This document shows positions 1-19,352 of a DNA stretch of 64,000 nucleotides, piece by piece. Each line of letters starts with the position of its first letter. Position 1 is the first letter of the stretch. Where the stretch lies: contig BSDZ01000022.1 in NCBI GenBank assembly GCA_030268105.1, forward strand, positions 1 through 64,000, in the 5' to 3' direction. The notes under the pieces are model-generated. The model was not told the origin of the DNA. It worked only from the letters and a program-made list of their open reading frames with translations, and made no database searches. Source of the stretch: Volvox africanus. Taxonomy: Eukaryota > Chlorophyta > Chlorophyceae > Chlamydomonadales > Volvocaceae. A program made the translations under genes and the position numbers.

Positions 1-116
1 GAGGGAGGAGACGGGGAGAGGGGGAGGGGGGGAGGGGGGGAGGGGGGGAGAGGTGGAGAGGTGGAGAGGGGGAGAGGGGAAGGGGGGGAGAGGAGGAGAG
101 GGGGAGAAGGTGTCCG
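1..116. repeat. G/A-rich low-complexity tract
   Basis: Purine-only stretch made of GGGGAGAGG-like words with no coding sense. It probably lies in an intron or 3' flank of the TBCE gene that runs off to the left. It is polypyrimidine on the minus strand, the strand TBCE is transcribed from. Confidence 0.7.
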
Positions 117-339
117 TGAACGGCGAGCGAGTGCATGCGGGAGAAACCAGACATCAGACCGCCCCCGCCCCTGGTTGGTGGGATGGTTCCTGCAAGTGAG
201 GGCCCTGCATGCACGACGCTGACCAGTTCGGTAAAGATCCCTTCCCACACCCGCCCTCTCCCACCCCCCCACCCGCCCAAATCCCCCCACCGCACACATA
301 CACACACGCCAACAGCCTTGGCCGGCGCCCGTGTCTTAC

Positions 340-3300
340 CTCGAACCTGCCGCCTCCCTTGGACGAGGTAAGGACGGGATTGCCCGTCAGGCGGACTTCC
401 TGATAGGGGACAGGAATGTTGGGGCGGGGGGGGGGGGGATGAGCAGAGGTTGGGCATGGAAAGGGAGGATGGGGGGCTTAAGAAACATCCCAACGCGAGC
501 AGGAAAGGAAACAGCCATCCACCATGTCACCATCTAGGTGGGATCGCACTTTGGGGGATAAATGGGAATGCGAATGGGTTGGGACCTGGCGCGTACGAAC
601 AGGGACACTCATGTGCGTGCGTGTGCGTGGAGGGGGGGGGAACGTTCCTTCCCGCGGCGGCACTTATCAACATAGAGCTATGGGGAATGTGATGAGGGGA
701 TGAGTTAGGAAATAGAAAGAGACAAACCAGCCACGATTGTGAATCAACACGCGCTCGTTTGGCACCAAGGTAGTCTGCCGGCTTCCCAAGGAGCCGTGGG
801 CGCTGGGGCACATAACGCACCGTCCGTAAGTTATGATCTCCCACGTATGCTTTAATCGCTGTATATGAGCCAAGACATGCTTCAGGCCGTACTATTCCCA
901 ATGGCGTCCTCGTTTGCGCGTAAGCAATCACACTTCCGAGATACCGCATTGCTTTTCTCATTTTTATACTCATTCTCATTTACATTCTCATCGTCGTTGT
1001 GGTTGTTGTTGTTCTTCTTCTTATTGTCATAATAATAATAATAACAATAATAACAACAACAACAACAACAACAACAACAATAATAATTATTATTATTATA
1101 TTAATAATTATTATTATCATACACATTATATACAATAAATCATTAAGCTAAGTAAATTTAGTTTAAAATTATAATACATTATACTTAATCCCATAAAAAT
1201 ATTTGTAACACATCGCATGTTTTTATGGTTTTACGTTTTACCTGTTCATCAGCGGCTCAATTCCAATACACAAGTCCGCCCCCGCGGTCGCCCCCACCAG
1301 GTCTCGTGCATTCGTCCTCCCCCCTCTCCCCCTCCCCCGGCAACCAACCCCTCAAGGCCCCGTTCCCTCACCCTCAGCTCGGGGAACTTGTCCAGTTCGT
1401 CCACACTACCCCATCCCACCAGCCCGCAGCCCCCCAGCAGCAACGCAGAGAGGCGGGGAAAAGCCGCGGAACCAGCGTCTCGGTGGGGTGCGGCGGGATC
1501 AGCTGCAGCAACAGCAGTCAAGTTCGTCCCCGCAGATGAGGTGGCCGCCGCTGCTGCATCTGTTCCAGGATAGGCGATGTGGGTGATGCGTGTGTTGCCC
1601 GCCAGATGCAGGCGGGTGAGGGCGGGCAGGCGACGCAGCACCCCAACAGCAGACCAGCCACACAGCTGGCAGTCCTCCAGCGTAAGGACCTGCGCGGCGG
1701 GGTGGAAGGCCGGGTGGGCGAGGAGGTTCAGCCATCTCGGGGAAAAGAGCAAGCAAGGTTGCGATAGAATGGGTGATATGACTGCCAGTCGACAGGAAAA
1801 GGGATGTGTTGTGTGTGATGCGTGTGGGACAATCGGGGGATGTTGGTGGCAATACCCACTGCAGCCGAAAGGAAGGACCGTTTGTGCCTCTGATTTCTCT
1901 GAACATGTTATCGCAACGATCTGTGTACGGCATAACACATAACCAGGCATGCAAGCCTAACGACGAAGGATCGGGCGGAATCACCTCCCCGTTCCCCCGT
2001 TTCCCCCCTCCCCCCTCCCCCCGGTCCTCCTTCCCCCTTCCAGGCAGACCCAGCCCATCCCGCAGGTGGAGGCCCAGTGGGCTAATGTCGAGAACATAAC
2101 ATTCTGGTGAGCCGACCCATTTGCACTAACCCCCCACCTGCAAGTGAGGAAACAGTGACGCCAGCATCGCCGCCGCCGCCTCATCATCATCATCATCACT
2201 TCTGCTGTCACCCTCACTCTTACCCTCTCCCCCACCCGCTGCCATTGCCCCTGCTGTTGCATGGCTGCTGCTGCCACCACTGCTTCTTGAGCCTTCCTCC
2301 TCTCCGCTGCCGCCGGGGCTCGTTCCAGAGCCGTCAACATAACCTGCCCCTGCCTCTTGCCCGCCCCCATGAGGCTGCACCTCGGTCGAGCCCTGCAGCT
2401 GGCCTGCCGGTGGGGGAGATGGGGGAGGTGGCGATGGCTGCAGGTGGCCAATGGGATTCCCACAGAGGTGGAGCTCCTCCAGGGAGGGTAGCGCGGAGCC
2501 CACTGAGATGACCTGGGCGCAGTGACGGGGTTTGGGGTTTCGGAGGCAGGGGGGGGAGTAAGTGAGTCCTGGCACTGCTGCTGAAGAGGGGCATTTGGAG
2601 GAGTTGCAGCTGAGGGCCGGGGCTGTAATGTAGTGATAGATGGCAGGGAATGATCGAGAACGGTCGGGGTACAGCGTGTTTGTTTTGTACACCACCTCAT
2701 GGATGGATGGATGCCGTGTGAATGAGTAGACGCATACTCCCAACCACGAGCCCTACGAGCCAGGCACCTCAAGCTGCCCTCCGCAACCTTACATCTTGCC
2801 ACGTGACGCCGCAGTCGTTGAGGACCAGCACTCGGAGGCTCGGTAGCAGCACGAGGGGCCGGGAGGGAGACGCCGGTGGCACCTGCAGCGGGGCCCGGGC
2901 GATCAGATCGGGTCAGGTGGGGTCAGATGGGGTGATGAGTGGGTTGGGGGTGGGTCGGGTGAGGATTGGATTGGTCGCACCAGGCCCCCGAACAGAACAC
3001 GTGCATGTGACTATGCCATGCAAATACCTGGGGTCCCTGACCTGTGGGGTTCAATCTCCAATACATGGATACCCTGTACCCCAAAGCACAGTAGGCGCCC
3101 AAACCATGTGCACACACACACATATACGCATACACATATACTCTCTCACACACACAGACACACACATACAAACGGATATACACAAACAAACATCGTCTTG
3201 CATCCTTCTTTCATTCGCCCATCCATGGCCGCATCCAGCTTGCTATGAGCTCGCGGCCGCCACAAACCAGTTCTTCTCACGAGCCCTAACTCACGAGCCC

Positions 3301-4234
3301 TAAGTCACGTCCGGACCTCACACAGCCTCTAGCAGCTCCCCTGGACCATCAACCTTCCCCTTCCCCTTCACCCCGCACTCACCGTCAGCTTGTTCTCGCT
3401 AAGGTTCAGTACGGTCAGCTGCGTCAGCGCCCCCTGTTCCTGTCCCGCCAGCCGCTCCACGAAGTCCCACCCAGCCACCAGGTTGCAGGTGAGGTCCAAG
3501 GAGGTCACGGAGGGGATGCTCTCGCGGAGCTGCGCGGGATCCCCCTGGAGCGGAGAAGAACGATGGCGCAGATGAACACACGAATGAAAACTGTGTATTG
3601 CCACCCGCGGTCAGGGGTAAGGGGAGTGGAAAGAAGGGAAAGTGCGGGTACGCCTTGGTTACCGGACCCGATCACTTGGGGTGCGAAACCAGTTGCAAAC
3701 TCTAGGCTAACGACCCAGTATGCCAAACCCACAACATACCAACAACTCTAAGACTCAAGACGCTGATTCCACTGCACCCGCACGCGGGCACCACCTTACC
3801 ACTGCCGACACATCCAGTCCCACCAGCCTCGCAGACTGGAGCATGTGGATCTGGCGCTGCTTCTGCTGGATTTTTTCCTCTCCTATAAGTTGCACCTTCA
3901 CGCGGCGCCTACGAGACGTGTGCACGTAGAGCTCCTCCGCGGCGACATCCTCGCCGTGCTCCGCCGTTTCGTTATTGTAGCGCGCGCGAAGCGCTTCCAG
4001 CAGCGCCACCCCGAAGCAGACGCGCTCAATTCGGACGAACGATCCTGAAGTGGTGCCGGAGACACAGTTGAAGTAGCGGACGCCGGCGGTGCTTCCATCG
4101 TGCTTCCCGCGCGAGTGATCGTCCCATTCTACGCCCACCCAAATGCCCTGTTGTTGGGCTACGGGACCGATATAACGGACGGTCGCATAATCCTTCAGAA
4201 TGCGAACGCGACATCCAACAGCTGGTAACGCCAT
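340..4234 (-). CDS. TBCE: Tubulin-folding cofactor E (CAP-Gly + LRR), 3' end not resolved
   Basis: TBCE helps release and assemble the alpha/beta-tubulin heterodimer in the cytosol. Six exons can be placed, all joined by phase-0 GT-AG introns: 4234-3800, 3544-3383, 2882-2793, 2512-2138, 1689-1372 and 399-340 (480 codons). Exon 1 starts at an ATG and encodes a CAP-Gly domain (about residues 1-75) with the pattern VGVEWDD..GKHDG....RYF and a following G-SFVR. Later exons encode leucine-rich repeats (SVTSLDLTCNLV, LTVLNLSENKL, LRVLVLNDCGVTW, LEELHLCGNPI, LTLEDCQLCGW, LTRLHLAGN, EVRLTGNP), the order expected for TBCE. Exon 4 has a long Ser/Gly/Ala/Asp-rich insert between repeats. The C-terminal part, including the ubiquitin-like domain usual in this family, was not found in positions 1-339 and probably lies beyond the left edge. 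CAP-Gly followed by LRR makes other CAP-Gly proteins unlikely. Confidence 0.88.
1010..1135. repeat. AT-rich trinucleotide microsatellite (AAT/AAC)n
   Basis: A TTG/TTC run changes into AAT and AAC trinucleotides and then an AT-rich tail. It lies inside the TBCE intron between exons 1689-1372 and 399-340. The apparent poly-Asn frame here is an artefact of the repeat. Confidence 0.85.
3110..3195. repeat. CA/CACAT-rich simple repeat
   Basis: Degenerate CA-rich tract (CACACACA, CATATACGCATACACATA) in the TBCE intron between exons 3544-3383 and 2882-2793. No coding signal. Confidence 0.75.
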
Positions 4235-6276
4235 TCAAAGCCAGACCTGCCGGTACCAAGAATAAAATCGTTTCGTGACGAAATCAAGGATAATCATCAA
4301 GATCGGTGCAATCCATAGATTTACAGGTACTAGAATATTAAAGATAGTGCCTGCTCAGGTCTCCACGACGATCGTTTCGCATGACATTGCTCTATTACGT
4401 CCACTGCATCTTCTCCAAATCAGCAGGCATTATCTTCTAATTCCATCGCATAATAGGTTTATTTTAGGACATTGGAAAGCTAGTCGAACGAGGGGTACTG
4501 TACGACGAAGCTAACGGCACTTCACCGAGTTCACAGCCTCGAGAGAAAAAGAAGTCCTGCACAAGAGCGTGTCGGTTCCCATGCCGTTGCCCGATTAGCT
4601 CATCTTCCGGTGTCCAAACTCCAGAGGTCACGCGGGGGCTGCTCCCCATTTACCCCGGGGGCGGGAGAGTCGTTGAGAACCTCGTCTCACTCACCCTGTA
4701 TCCCGCATGCGCAACCGCGTCCTCCTTCTTTTACGACCAGTTGACTGCTCTTAAATCCCCCGAGCGAATACATCCAGGGCTTTCAGTATTGGGCAGCTGT
4801 ATTGAACCATTATATCGCAGACGGTCCATGGGTCATGTCGTCTCGGGCCTGGTAACGGGTTAAGTTGCAAAGCCGGGAAGAAGGGCGGAGGCATACGATA
4901 GGGAAGGTGGAAAACAGATGATATTCAGCGCTTGTAACCTAGGTACTTGCCAAGGCGAAAGGGTGAAAGTCATATTGCTTGTTGTTCGCATCCGCATTGT
5001 GCTTACGTAGCGGTACATAGTTATGACCAAAGTAAAATATACTTTTGTTTTAGATGTCAACCTTCATGTTCTTAACCTCGGCGCCCAAACCCAGCCATTC
5101 CCGGGGCCAAATGGAAAATAGGATGGTTTTGACAAACCCAACCCTCGTAGCAACAGATCCAATGACGGTTATTGAACTTGTACGTCATAACAATGAGTGG
5201 GGCTACCGCCCTCTATTACAAGCGTCAGCAGTAGCCACTAGCAGTAGTGTGGCGAAAGCAAACGTGACAGCAACCAGTCACCAGTGCCAGTAGCAAGCAA
5301 TGGCGACCTTTGTGGCTGATGGGCGGCACCACTTGCGGCCCCGCCGCTGCAAGGTTCGGGTGCCCATTGCCGTACGGGTGTTTCGGTGGTATAGCACACG
5401 CACGGCAGAAGCAGCACATCTCTGGGACGAGCCACCGCTCCCGACCGTCCCGCACACGGCGACGGAGCCAAGCTGCTGACAGTCACCCCATGACGCACCC
5501 GCATCATGCACGCACCCGCCCACACCCGGGTCCCCGTCTGGCAGCAGTCCTCTGATTTCCTTCCAGGACTTGCAGCGCATGCTGATTCCTCAAGGGTGGT
5601 GGCGGTAAGGCAGGGGGTTATGTGCTGGGAGGTGGGGTCGGCGGCCCGGAGCTGAGAGGCGTATGGGGCCGTACATAAGGCTCGATTGTGCCAAGAAAAA
5701 TTATGTGGTCTACAGACAGACAGACAGACAGACGCACGCGCAGGCGAACCATGAAAATGTAGAATGAAGGTACATGACAAAAGCGCATCCCGGCCAAAGC
5801 TATATACCATAATTGGAACCAACTACCATAACCGACACTACCAACATAATCGCTAAATAAATGCCACATTCTGCAGAAAGCAATTTTATCTATATATGGT
5901 ACCTGACAGCCAACGTTCCAGAAATGAGCGGGTACGACAGGGCGGATACGGCGCGTGTGTGTATTTGAGGTGTAGATGCGGAACCCCCCTCATCTCACTG
6001 CAAATATACTTGGGAGTCGTACGATGGCCCAACTGCATGCTGAATATACCGCATTCCCTGACCCATGACACTGGCGTCCATCCGCTCCGGTGCGATGTAC
6101 TGCAGTATACGACAACCAGAGGTGTATATGCCCGTATATGGCGCTGCGCAGCGCTCCGGGTTGTAGACGCCGAAGGCTAAGATTGCTAAGCAAGAATGCC
6201 GTACAAAACACACCATGTCTCAGCCGTACAAACCGTCATCGCTGAATCCTGTGCCAACGACCACACCGCTGTTCCT
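4235..6276. other. Intergenic: 5' side of TBCE and 3' side of the sorting nexin
   Basis: No recognised gene. The right part follows the sorting-nexin stop codon at 6277 and should include its 3' UTR. The left part, just above 4234, should hold the TBCE promoter and 5' UTR. Only short, overlapping, biased frames are present on both strands (for example minus 5238-5822), with no recognisable motif and no splice-linked extension. A four-copy CAGA run lies near 5713-5730. Confidence 0.5.
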
Positions 6277-12877
<6,601 letters not shown>

Positions 12878-12937
12878 GTGATCTGACTACTTTTACCCCG
12901 GGGTATGCAAACCGTCCTCCGGGATAGATAGGTGCAC

Positions 12938-12966
12938 AAACACACACACACACACACACACACACA
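12938..12966. repeat. (CA)n microsatellite
   Basis: Short CA run followed by an AGAGAGAG stretch, upstream of the first placed sorting-nexin exon. Confidence 0.85.
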
Positions 12967-15032
12967 AAGAGAGAGAAAGTAGGGGGGGGCGGAGAGGGGA
13001 GAGCTAGGGAGGGGGCGGTTTTGCTGTGTTTGGACACGGCACACGGAGACATGTGGTGGCAGCGCGAAAGGCTTCCCGGCACCGAATCATTCACCGCCGT
13101 CGATGGTGGATGCGGATACGGACAACCGGTGTCGCTCGGCACCATTGCCGTACGAAATCTGTCAACGAGTAAATAAAATGACACAACCTTCTGAACACTT
13201 GGCAGCGGTACAGAAGAGGTGGTAGTGGTTGTGCTGGTTGAAGACGGAAGTTGGCATGTGGCCCAGGATTACTGCGCCGAATGTGCTCTGGGTGAAGAAA
13301 ACAAGTGTGTACGACAAACCTCTTTTGTCCAATCGTACAATTGTACGGTGGATATCACTACAGTGGCAATGATGTAGTCCCCAACAGTCCTTGGGACTTC
13401 CAAACAGCGCGCGTATAATCTATACCTTCAACGTCGTGGAATACGCTATTGGGATTGTTGGGGCTCACACGCACGTGTGCGTATTTCAAATGTCATATGC
13501 GGATATCAAGAGTACGACATTGCGTGACGTACTCGTAGAAAACCCAATTCGATATTTCGATGTCATAGGGCCTCCGGTCGCGATTTTAGTCTGAGTCTGA
13601 GAGAATATGTGGAGTGTGCATTGTACGGAGGTGCAGGACTTAAAAGTGCACACTGCGCGCCCTCGACGTGGAAACCGCTTCATCGCAGTCGGCGCCCGCC
13701 CAAGACAACGAAACGCAAATAAATACAGCTCCAACAACATTAGACAGGAGAAGCACATCATGGTGCGTTATCGCGGTGGGGCTAAGACCGGGGAAGGGGA
13801 GGGCAGGGAGGGAAGCGGGAGACGGCAAGGAGGAGAGGAGAATCGAAATCGCTGGAAATAGGTTGGGGAAACTACGATTGAGCAGTATACGCAGCAGCTG
13901 CTGAGGAAGTTGGACTCGGGGCCACATTGACATTGCACCGTGCGTTTCCCAGGAAACCCCGAGTCCTTTTATGTGAATGGTTCAACATCGGGAAGTTCAG
14001 AGAGACGTATTGCATATGGGAATTGGCATTGAGCCGATGTGGCCATGTCCAGCTTCTCACAGCGAGTTCACAGCGCCCGCGGCTATGCCATATTCATGCA
14101 ACTCCCTAATCATGACGTGCACATGCCTCGGCTCACATCATCCGACGCGTCGCCAGTAGTTGAAAGCGGGTCGAAGGTGGCTTTGGTGCCGTGAAGAGAC
14201 ATTTTCCAAGCTGCGGCACTCCAGTCTGTGAAACCTAATGAAGGCTTGGATAATAATTCGAAATGTGGATACCGGGGAGCCTATCTAACTCACGCGTTTG
14301 AGGCCCTAAGAGGGCTTCAGGAAGGCAACCTAACACAAACCTTACTTCAGAACGTATCAAGGCTGTTTCATGTGTATCTTGTACTTTTCCGACGACATAG
14401 TTTCATGTCCCCTATTTTTTTGGGAAGGTCAGCTGCTCCGATGCCGTAACGGAAAAGCTTCCAGCGCCTAGCTTGTTTCTGCACATATATGACGGATGTA
14501 TGAAACATGTATTATATTTAAGTTAGAAGGTTATCAAGAGCTGCATACATGGTTGCGTCAAATGACTGCTAGCAGCTTAGCAGCTGATAACTTTCAAGGC
14601 TACCCTTTCATTGACTCCATGAGTCATATCTCCCTAGCGTTTGTCTAAAAGATAGAATTTAAATCGATTAAAGAGCGTAAGGCTTTGCCGGCCCTTTTCC
14701 TACATTGCAAAGCAATTGCTTGCGGACTGCGCAACCGATTGTGTGAGCGCTTGAGATAGTGGTATGAGTGAGAGCACTGCATGGGAGTAATTGGCGACAT
14801 GGCAGGTGGCGAGTAAGTCATTGAACGCTTAGTGCGCTGAGGGACGTCGGCGCTTGAGGCGTAAGGCCAGGGTTGCGGTTGTGAATTCTCAACAGCAACT
14901 GCAGCATTTTTCTTGCGTTGTGTTGCCACAGCGCCTCCTTAACTTGCTTTTACCGAATTGCTTTGCGTCCGTGTTCTACCTTCCAAACACATCAGCAGAC
15001 GCCAATTTTCGCTCCGCTATAATTAATGCAGA
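12967..15032. other. Spacer between two divergent genes; no gene recognised
   Basis: Lies between the sorting-nexin gene (minus) and the SPT2 gene (plus), so it should hold both promoters and any upstream exon of either. Short frames here (for example plus 13391-13594 and minus 13640-13933) carry no recognisable domain. The minus frame at 14645-14929 begins with GTG, not ATG. GC content drops between about 14,450 and 15,000. Confidence 0.45.
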
Positions 15033-18000
15033 GTACTGCGGTCTTTTTTTGGTGGGCCCGTCTCAACACGCGCAATTTGCGCTGTGGTTGTTCCAAAGGA
15101 TGAGCCGGACCCACCTCCTGCAGCGCTCAAGCACCGTGATAAGTACTCAGGAAGTGGCACTGGTTCAGCCACTGGAAGTAAAGGAGTAGCGGGCGCACCA
15201 CTGGCTCCGAGGCCCAAGCCCATCGATCCCAAGCTAGTCCGGAAAAAGCAGATTCAGGCAGATCTTGATCTCTTTGAGGACCTTGCGACTGACGGCCCGT
15301 CGAAGTTGGCCAAACCCAAACCCAAGCCCGTAGTCCAAGACCTGCCACCGGCGGCAGGTCCTGGTCCCAGCTCAGCGCGTCTAAACAGCGCATCGAAGCT
15401 TGCATCCACTGCAGCAGCTGGCGGCAACGGCAAGACCGCCGGGCTCGGTGTCTCCAGCACGCCAGCGCGCGGCAAGGCCCCCAGCGGCATCAGCGCCTCC
15501 AAACCAGGCGGCCAACAGGCAGGGCAGCGTGCCGTAGGGACTGCAGCGGTGGTCGCAAAGGCCCGGCCAGGGACTCCTGCAGCTGCTACCAACGGCATTG
15601 GCAGCCGTGTCGCACCCACAAATCATCAACGACAAGGCACTGCCGCCACAACAGGCGGTAAGACTGGCAGTGGCGCCACCGCATCCGGGCGCCCGTCTCA
15701 GCTTCAAGCTGCTGGGGGCCGCAGTGGTGTGCCCGGGGTAGGCACATCAACTTCCGGCCGACCAGCAGGGGGTGTCGCGGGCGGGTTCGCCGCGACCCGC
15801 CCTGGTGCAGCGGCCAGCAACATGCCCTCGGCTGCGAAGGGTATTGCGGGAAGCGGCGCGGCTCGTGCTGGCCCAGCTTCAGGTACCGGGGAAAGTGCCG
15901 TGAGACCTGCTGTCATGAGACGTCCGGGAGAACAACCTCGGAGCAGCGCTGGCGGACCGGGTGGGCTGCGACATGGCGGAGGTGGCGGCGGAGGGGGAAG
16001 CATGCGGAAGCCGGCGCCGCGGCGGCCACGTGATGATGAGTACGACGAGTACGATGACGATTTCGTTGTTCATGACGAGGAGGAGGGACAGGACTGGCGC
16101 AAGTTCTTGCGGCGGACCACTGGGTGAGCGGCTTCTGACAGGAGGTTTGTGTGGATCGACAGGGGGGGGGAAACGGGCGGTGGTTGATATTGTGTGTGTA
16201 TGGAGGGAGATATGGGGGGATATGGGGAAGGGGGGGATATGGGAAAAGTAAGCCAAACCGAAAGCTGGTGGCCCATGAGCCTGCGCCTTTCCCCTGGTGT
16301 CGGTGTTACCGGGTAGTGGGTTGGTGAATAATCTATCCTTACAGATAGAGATCAACTAACCGCCAACCGCTAACTGTGGAGCACTGCTGTGCTGTGCTGT
16401 GAGGGATGACTTCATCTTTCACCTCTTCTGGTCAATCCACCTCACATTCACCCCATATATCCAAGTCAGTGTTTGTGCGTTTGGTAAACGTATGGAATAA
16501 AGGAATAAAACACCGCGGGGTTTGGGGCGAGGAGGTTTGACACGGGTGGTGTGGACCTTCCCTGACTGCGTCCGGAGGGCGTTAAAGGTTGTGGACAGGA
16601 GAGACTGCGGTTCCGGAGCACCTCATTGGGGCACTTGTACCCACTGGATTGCTCTCGCGCCGCCGCTGCCCAAAAGTAATCATGTAGCAAGTGCAAGAGG
16701 GGAAGAGGAAGAATGAGTAAAAAACGACGAGTCCAGGAGTAACAGCAGCAGCAAGCGGTAACATTGACCGCTCTGTGTCCCATGTCGTCCACCATTACCA
16801 ATACCAGTATCAGTATCTGTTTCACCGCCCATCAGTGGCGTTGTGTAAGGCCTGCCCCCTGGGCGTGCCTGATTCAAGTTCTCCGTACTACGACGCAGGT
16901 ACGACCCGAGTCGATATCAGGATGACCCCTTCGATGACCGCATGATGGAGGCCTCCTGGCGGCAGGTGGTGGCGGAGGAGAAGCGCAGCGAGAGGATGGG
17001 TGAGTGGGGGCAGCTGGGGGCCGCGGATGGGGGTCCAGTGAAGGGAGGAGGGTTGCGGATGGGGGTTTTTATGATGTGGATGGGAGGGGGAGGGGTGCAA
17101 CAAGTAAACTTCTCACGGCGACGGGTTTCCATGCCCACAACTTATACATTATAGATATTAGTATTAAATTGTAATAATATTATTAGCGCTTTTGTTAGCT
17201 GGTCCTGTATATGATTATAGCTAATATCTTTTGGCGATGCTTTCTAATTTAAGGCACTCTAGTAATATCTTCAGGTCGTACATTCACACCTGTTGTATCT
17301 CTGCCAGATCTGCCTGCATATGCAGCAAAGGCCCGATTGAAAGATGTTTATACAAACATAGACATCCCGCGCCGGACACTTTGATCCGTTGATACCGCAG
17401 GATAGTACAATCCTGCCCTGCTGTCAATTGTACTCAGCTGTTTCGTGCAATGCCCCACCGAGCCTCGTCCTGAGCACAAATTGCTGCTCGGCGTTTTACA
17501 TTTCCACATCAGAAAAGGCCGAGCAGCAATGCCTTAACCACTTTTCCCGGATGGGGTGTTTTCATCTCCATTCTCTGTAGTTGCTTCATCATCTGACATC
17601 TCTGCAAAGATGAGTGATTGGGGTTTTGAAGGTGCCTATGCCTATGCACACCAACTTCTGTCTGCTTTCCAAGTATGTACGATCGACGTCAGCCAAGACT
17701 AGGACAGTGTGGGAAGTTGGTAGCCAGGTCCCACGATCTGCATGCATGGACACCGTACCTTCCAGGACCAGGGGAGAATGTCAAGCGGTAGCCCCATAAG
17801 CACGAGATATTAATAATGTTTAACGGCATGGAAAATCTAGCCTCAACAGAAGCCGTACTGGAAAAGGATATTATCCTCTGGAATGGTGGATCCTGATGTG
17901 GTTTGGCCCAGAACAAACTCCCATCACCAAAAATTTCCTTGCGTTTGAATTTGATTGAATGTGTTAAAACGTGTGGTCATTTTTCTCCGTGCGTTGAGTT

Positions 18001-19004
18001 CCATTCTTTTCAAACGTAGCTATGTGACACGATGCACCGGCGCCTAGTTCGGCCTAACTGGTGCTGCCCTAAGGAAGCCTTGTTAACCAATGGCGATTCC
18101 TTAGCTCGCAGTTTTTTAATTCGAGTTTAATACCACATAAGTCAGGCCCGAGCTCCAGCGACGACAAGTTTGTCCAATGGTGGCTAGAATTTGCGTAGTG
18201 GTAACAGCTACTCCCTGCAGCAAGCGAGGAGTGGAAATACCCTGTGTGTGTGTTTGGTCCTCCAGTAAGGTCGTCCACACTTCTAAGCTCAAAGAGCACG
18301 TAGAGGCGTGGGTGGGAAAGGCTGCTTCATAGGTCCCTGCTTGAGGTATAACTACCAGATGGGGCTCAAGGAGTACGCTCCTGGAGTGATGGAACCTGGA
18401 AAAGCTGACGTGCCAAAATGCCAAAATAGAACGCAAAATTTGCGATTTAGTCAGTCATTGCTTTCAGCAGCGATGGCGTTAGAAGGGGGGGAATACTGGG
18501 ATGTACGGGTGCTGCCTGGATGGGAGTAAAGGCTTGGCAAAATGAAAGAAAAAGAGGCAGTACCATATGTGCACCGTAAGCACCTACCAATTATGAAAGT
18601 TATGAAATGCTACAGCAACACCAGATCCGCGGTGTCGTATGACATCAAACACATGTGCGATCCGGACTTGGGTGGGTGGCGGTGGGGGTGGGTGGTTATC
18701 CATGACCAAAGCCAGACACCACCTTCGTCGGCCGCAGTTTCAAACGTTTTTTCCACACCCCTTCTGATATTGGGAGGGGGGAAGAAAGAAAGAAAGAAAG
18801 AAACACTACCTGGCAACAAAGCGACAGAGCGGTATGTGTCTTCGATGCGTTCACCCTGATTTGATTTCTCCTGCACCTTCGGGTATCACCGAACCCTCCT
18901 TGACAGGACGTCTTGAGGATGAGATGGCTGAGGAGGAGGAGGAACGGCACCGGAAGGAGAAGCTCAAGAAGCTAAAGCTGGCGAAGAAGCAGCGGACTGA
19001 TTAG
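15033..19004 (+). CDS. SPT2-family chromatin protein, N-terminus unresolved
   Basis: SPT2 proteins bind DNA and histones H3-H4 and act during transcription elongation. Three exons join in frame: about 15033-16123, 16899-16999 and 18907-19004 (stop TAG). The last two exons give the conserved C-terminus: an acidic DDEYDEYDDDFVVHDEE stretch, then YDPSRYQDD...RMMEASW, EEKRSERM, and a basic KEKLKKLKLAKKQ tail. The long first exon is Ala/Gly/Ser/Pro-rich and probably disordered. Near its start SFFGGP resembles the SFFGP motif recalled from plant SPT2 proteins, which supports reading this frame up to a likely acceptor (GCAG) around 15032. No ATG lies in this exon before the conserved part, so an upstream coding exon is expected. 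The final intron is long (about 1.9 kb). Confidence 0.8.
17480..17530. repeat. 13-bp inverted repeat in the SPT2 intron
   Basis: ATTGCTGCTCGGC is followed about 25 bp later by its exact complement GCCGAGCAGCAAT, so the transcript could fold into a short hairpin. It lies in the last SPT2 intron. No protein or RNA family was recognised around it. Confidence 0.6.
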
Positions 19005-19347
19005 CCTGCCCACCCTCGGGACCCTCGCGACGGGGTACGGAAGCGCCTGGCAATGACACCAAACCACCTGTCCATCCATTGGTTGATGAGTCGGTCGGTT
19101 GGTCGATCGTGTCAAGATCGTTGCCGGTCATGAGGGTTAAATGATAGGGGGCCACCACATGCCTGGGAGAAAAGAACATGCAAGCGTTCGCAACCCACCC
19201 GACTGCGGCTCCTTTGCAAGTGCTGGAGGCTGTGCGGGAAGCAAATACCATTTGGGGGTGGGGGATGGATCGGCCTGTCTTTCTTGCGCGCGCCTCCCTC
19301 GGGGGGGGGCCTTTTGGACGCGTGGCAGGTCCGTGTACGGATATTCG

Positions 19348-19352
19348 TGTAA
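19348..19352 (+). terminator. TGTAA polyadenylation signal candidate for the SPT2 gene
   Basis: TGTAA is the usual polyadenylation element of volvocine algae. This copy lies 344 bp after the SPT2 stop codon, a normal 3' UTR length for these algae. A single pentamer is weak evidence by itself. Confidence 0.4.

Noticed and set aside
914..1138. Poly-Asn protein
   Set aside because: It comes from AAC/AAT microsatellite in a TBCE intron, with no flanking coding sequence.
1981..2137. TBCE coding sequence between exons 2512-2138 and 1689-1372
   Set aside because: Joining HLQ at 2138 directly to VLTLED at 1689 gives a continuous LRR in phase 0. The in-between frame breaks the repeat pattern.
14645..14929. 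First exon of a divergent minus-strand gene
   Set aside because: The apparent first codon is GTG and no downstream exon was found.
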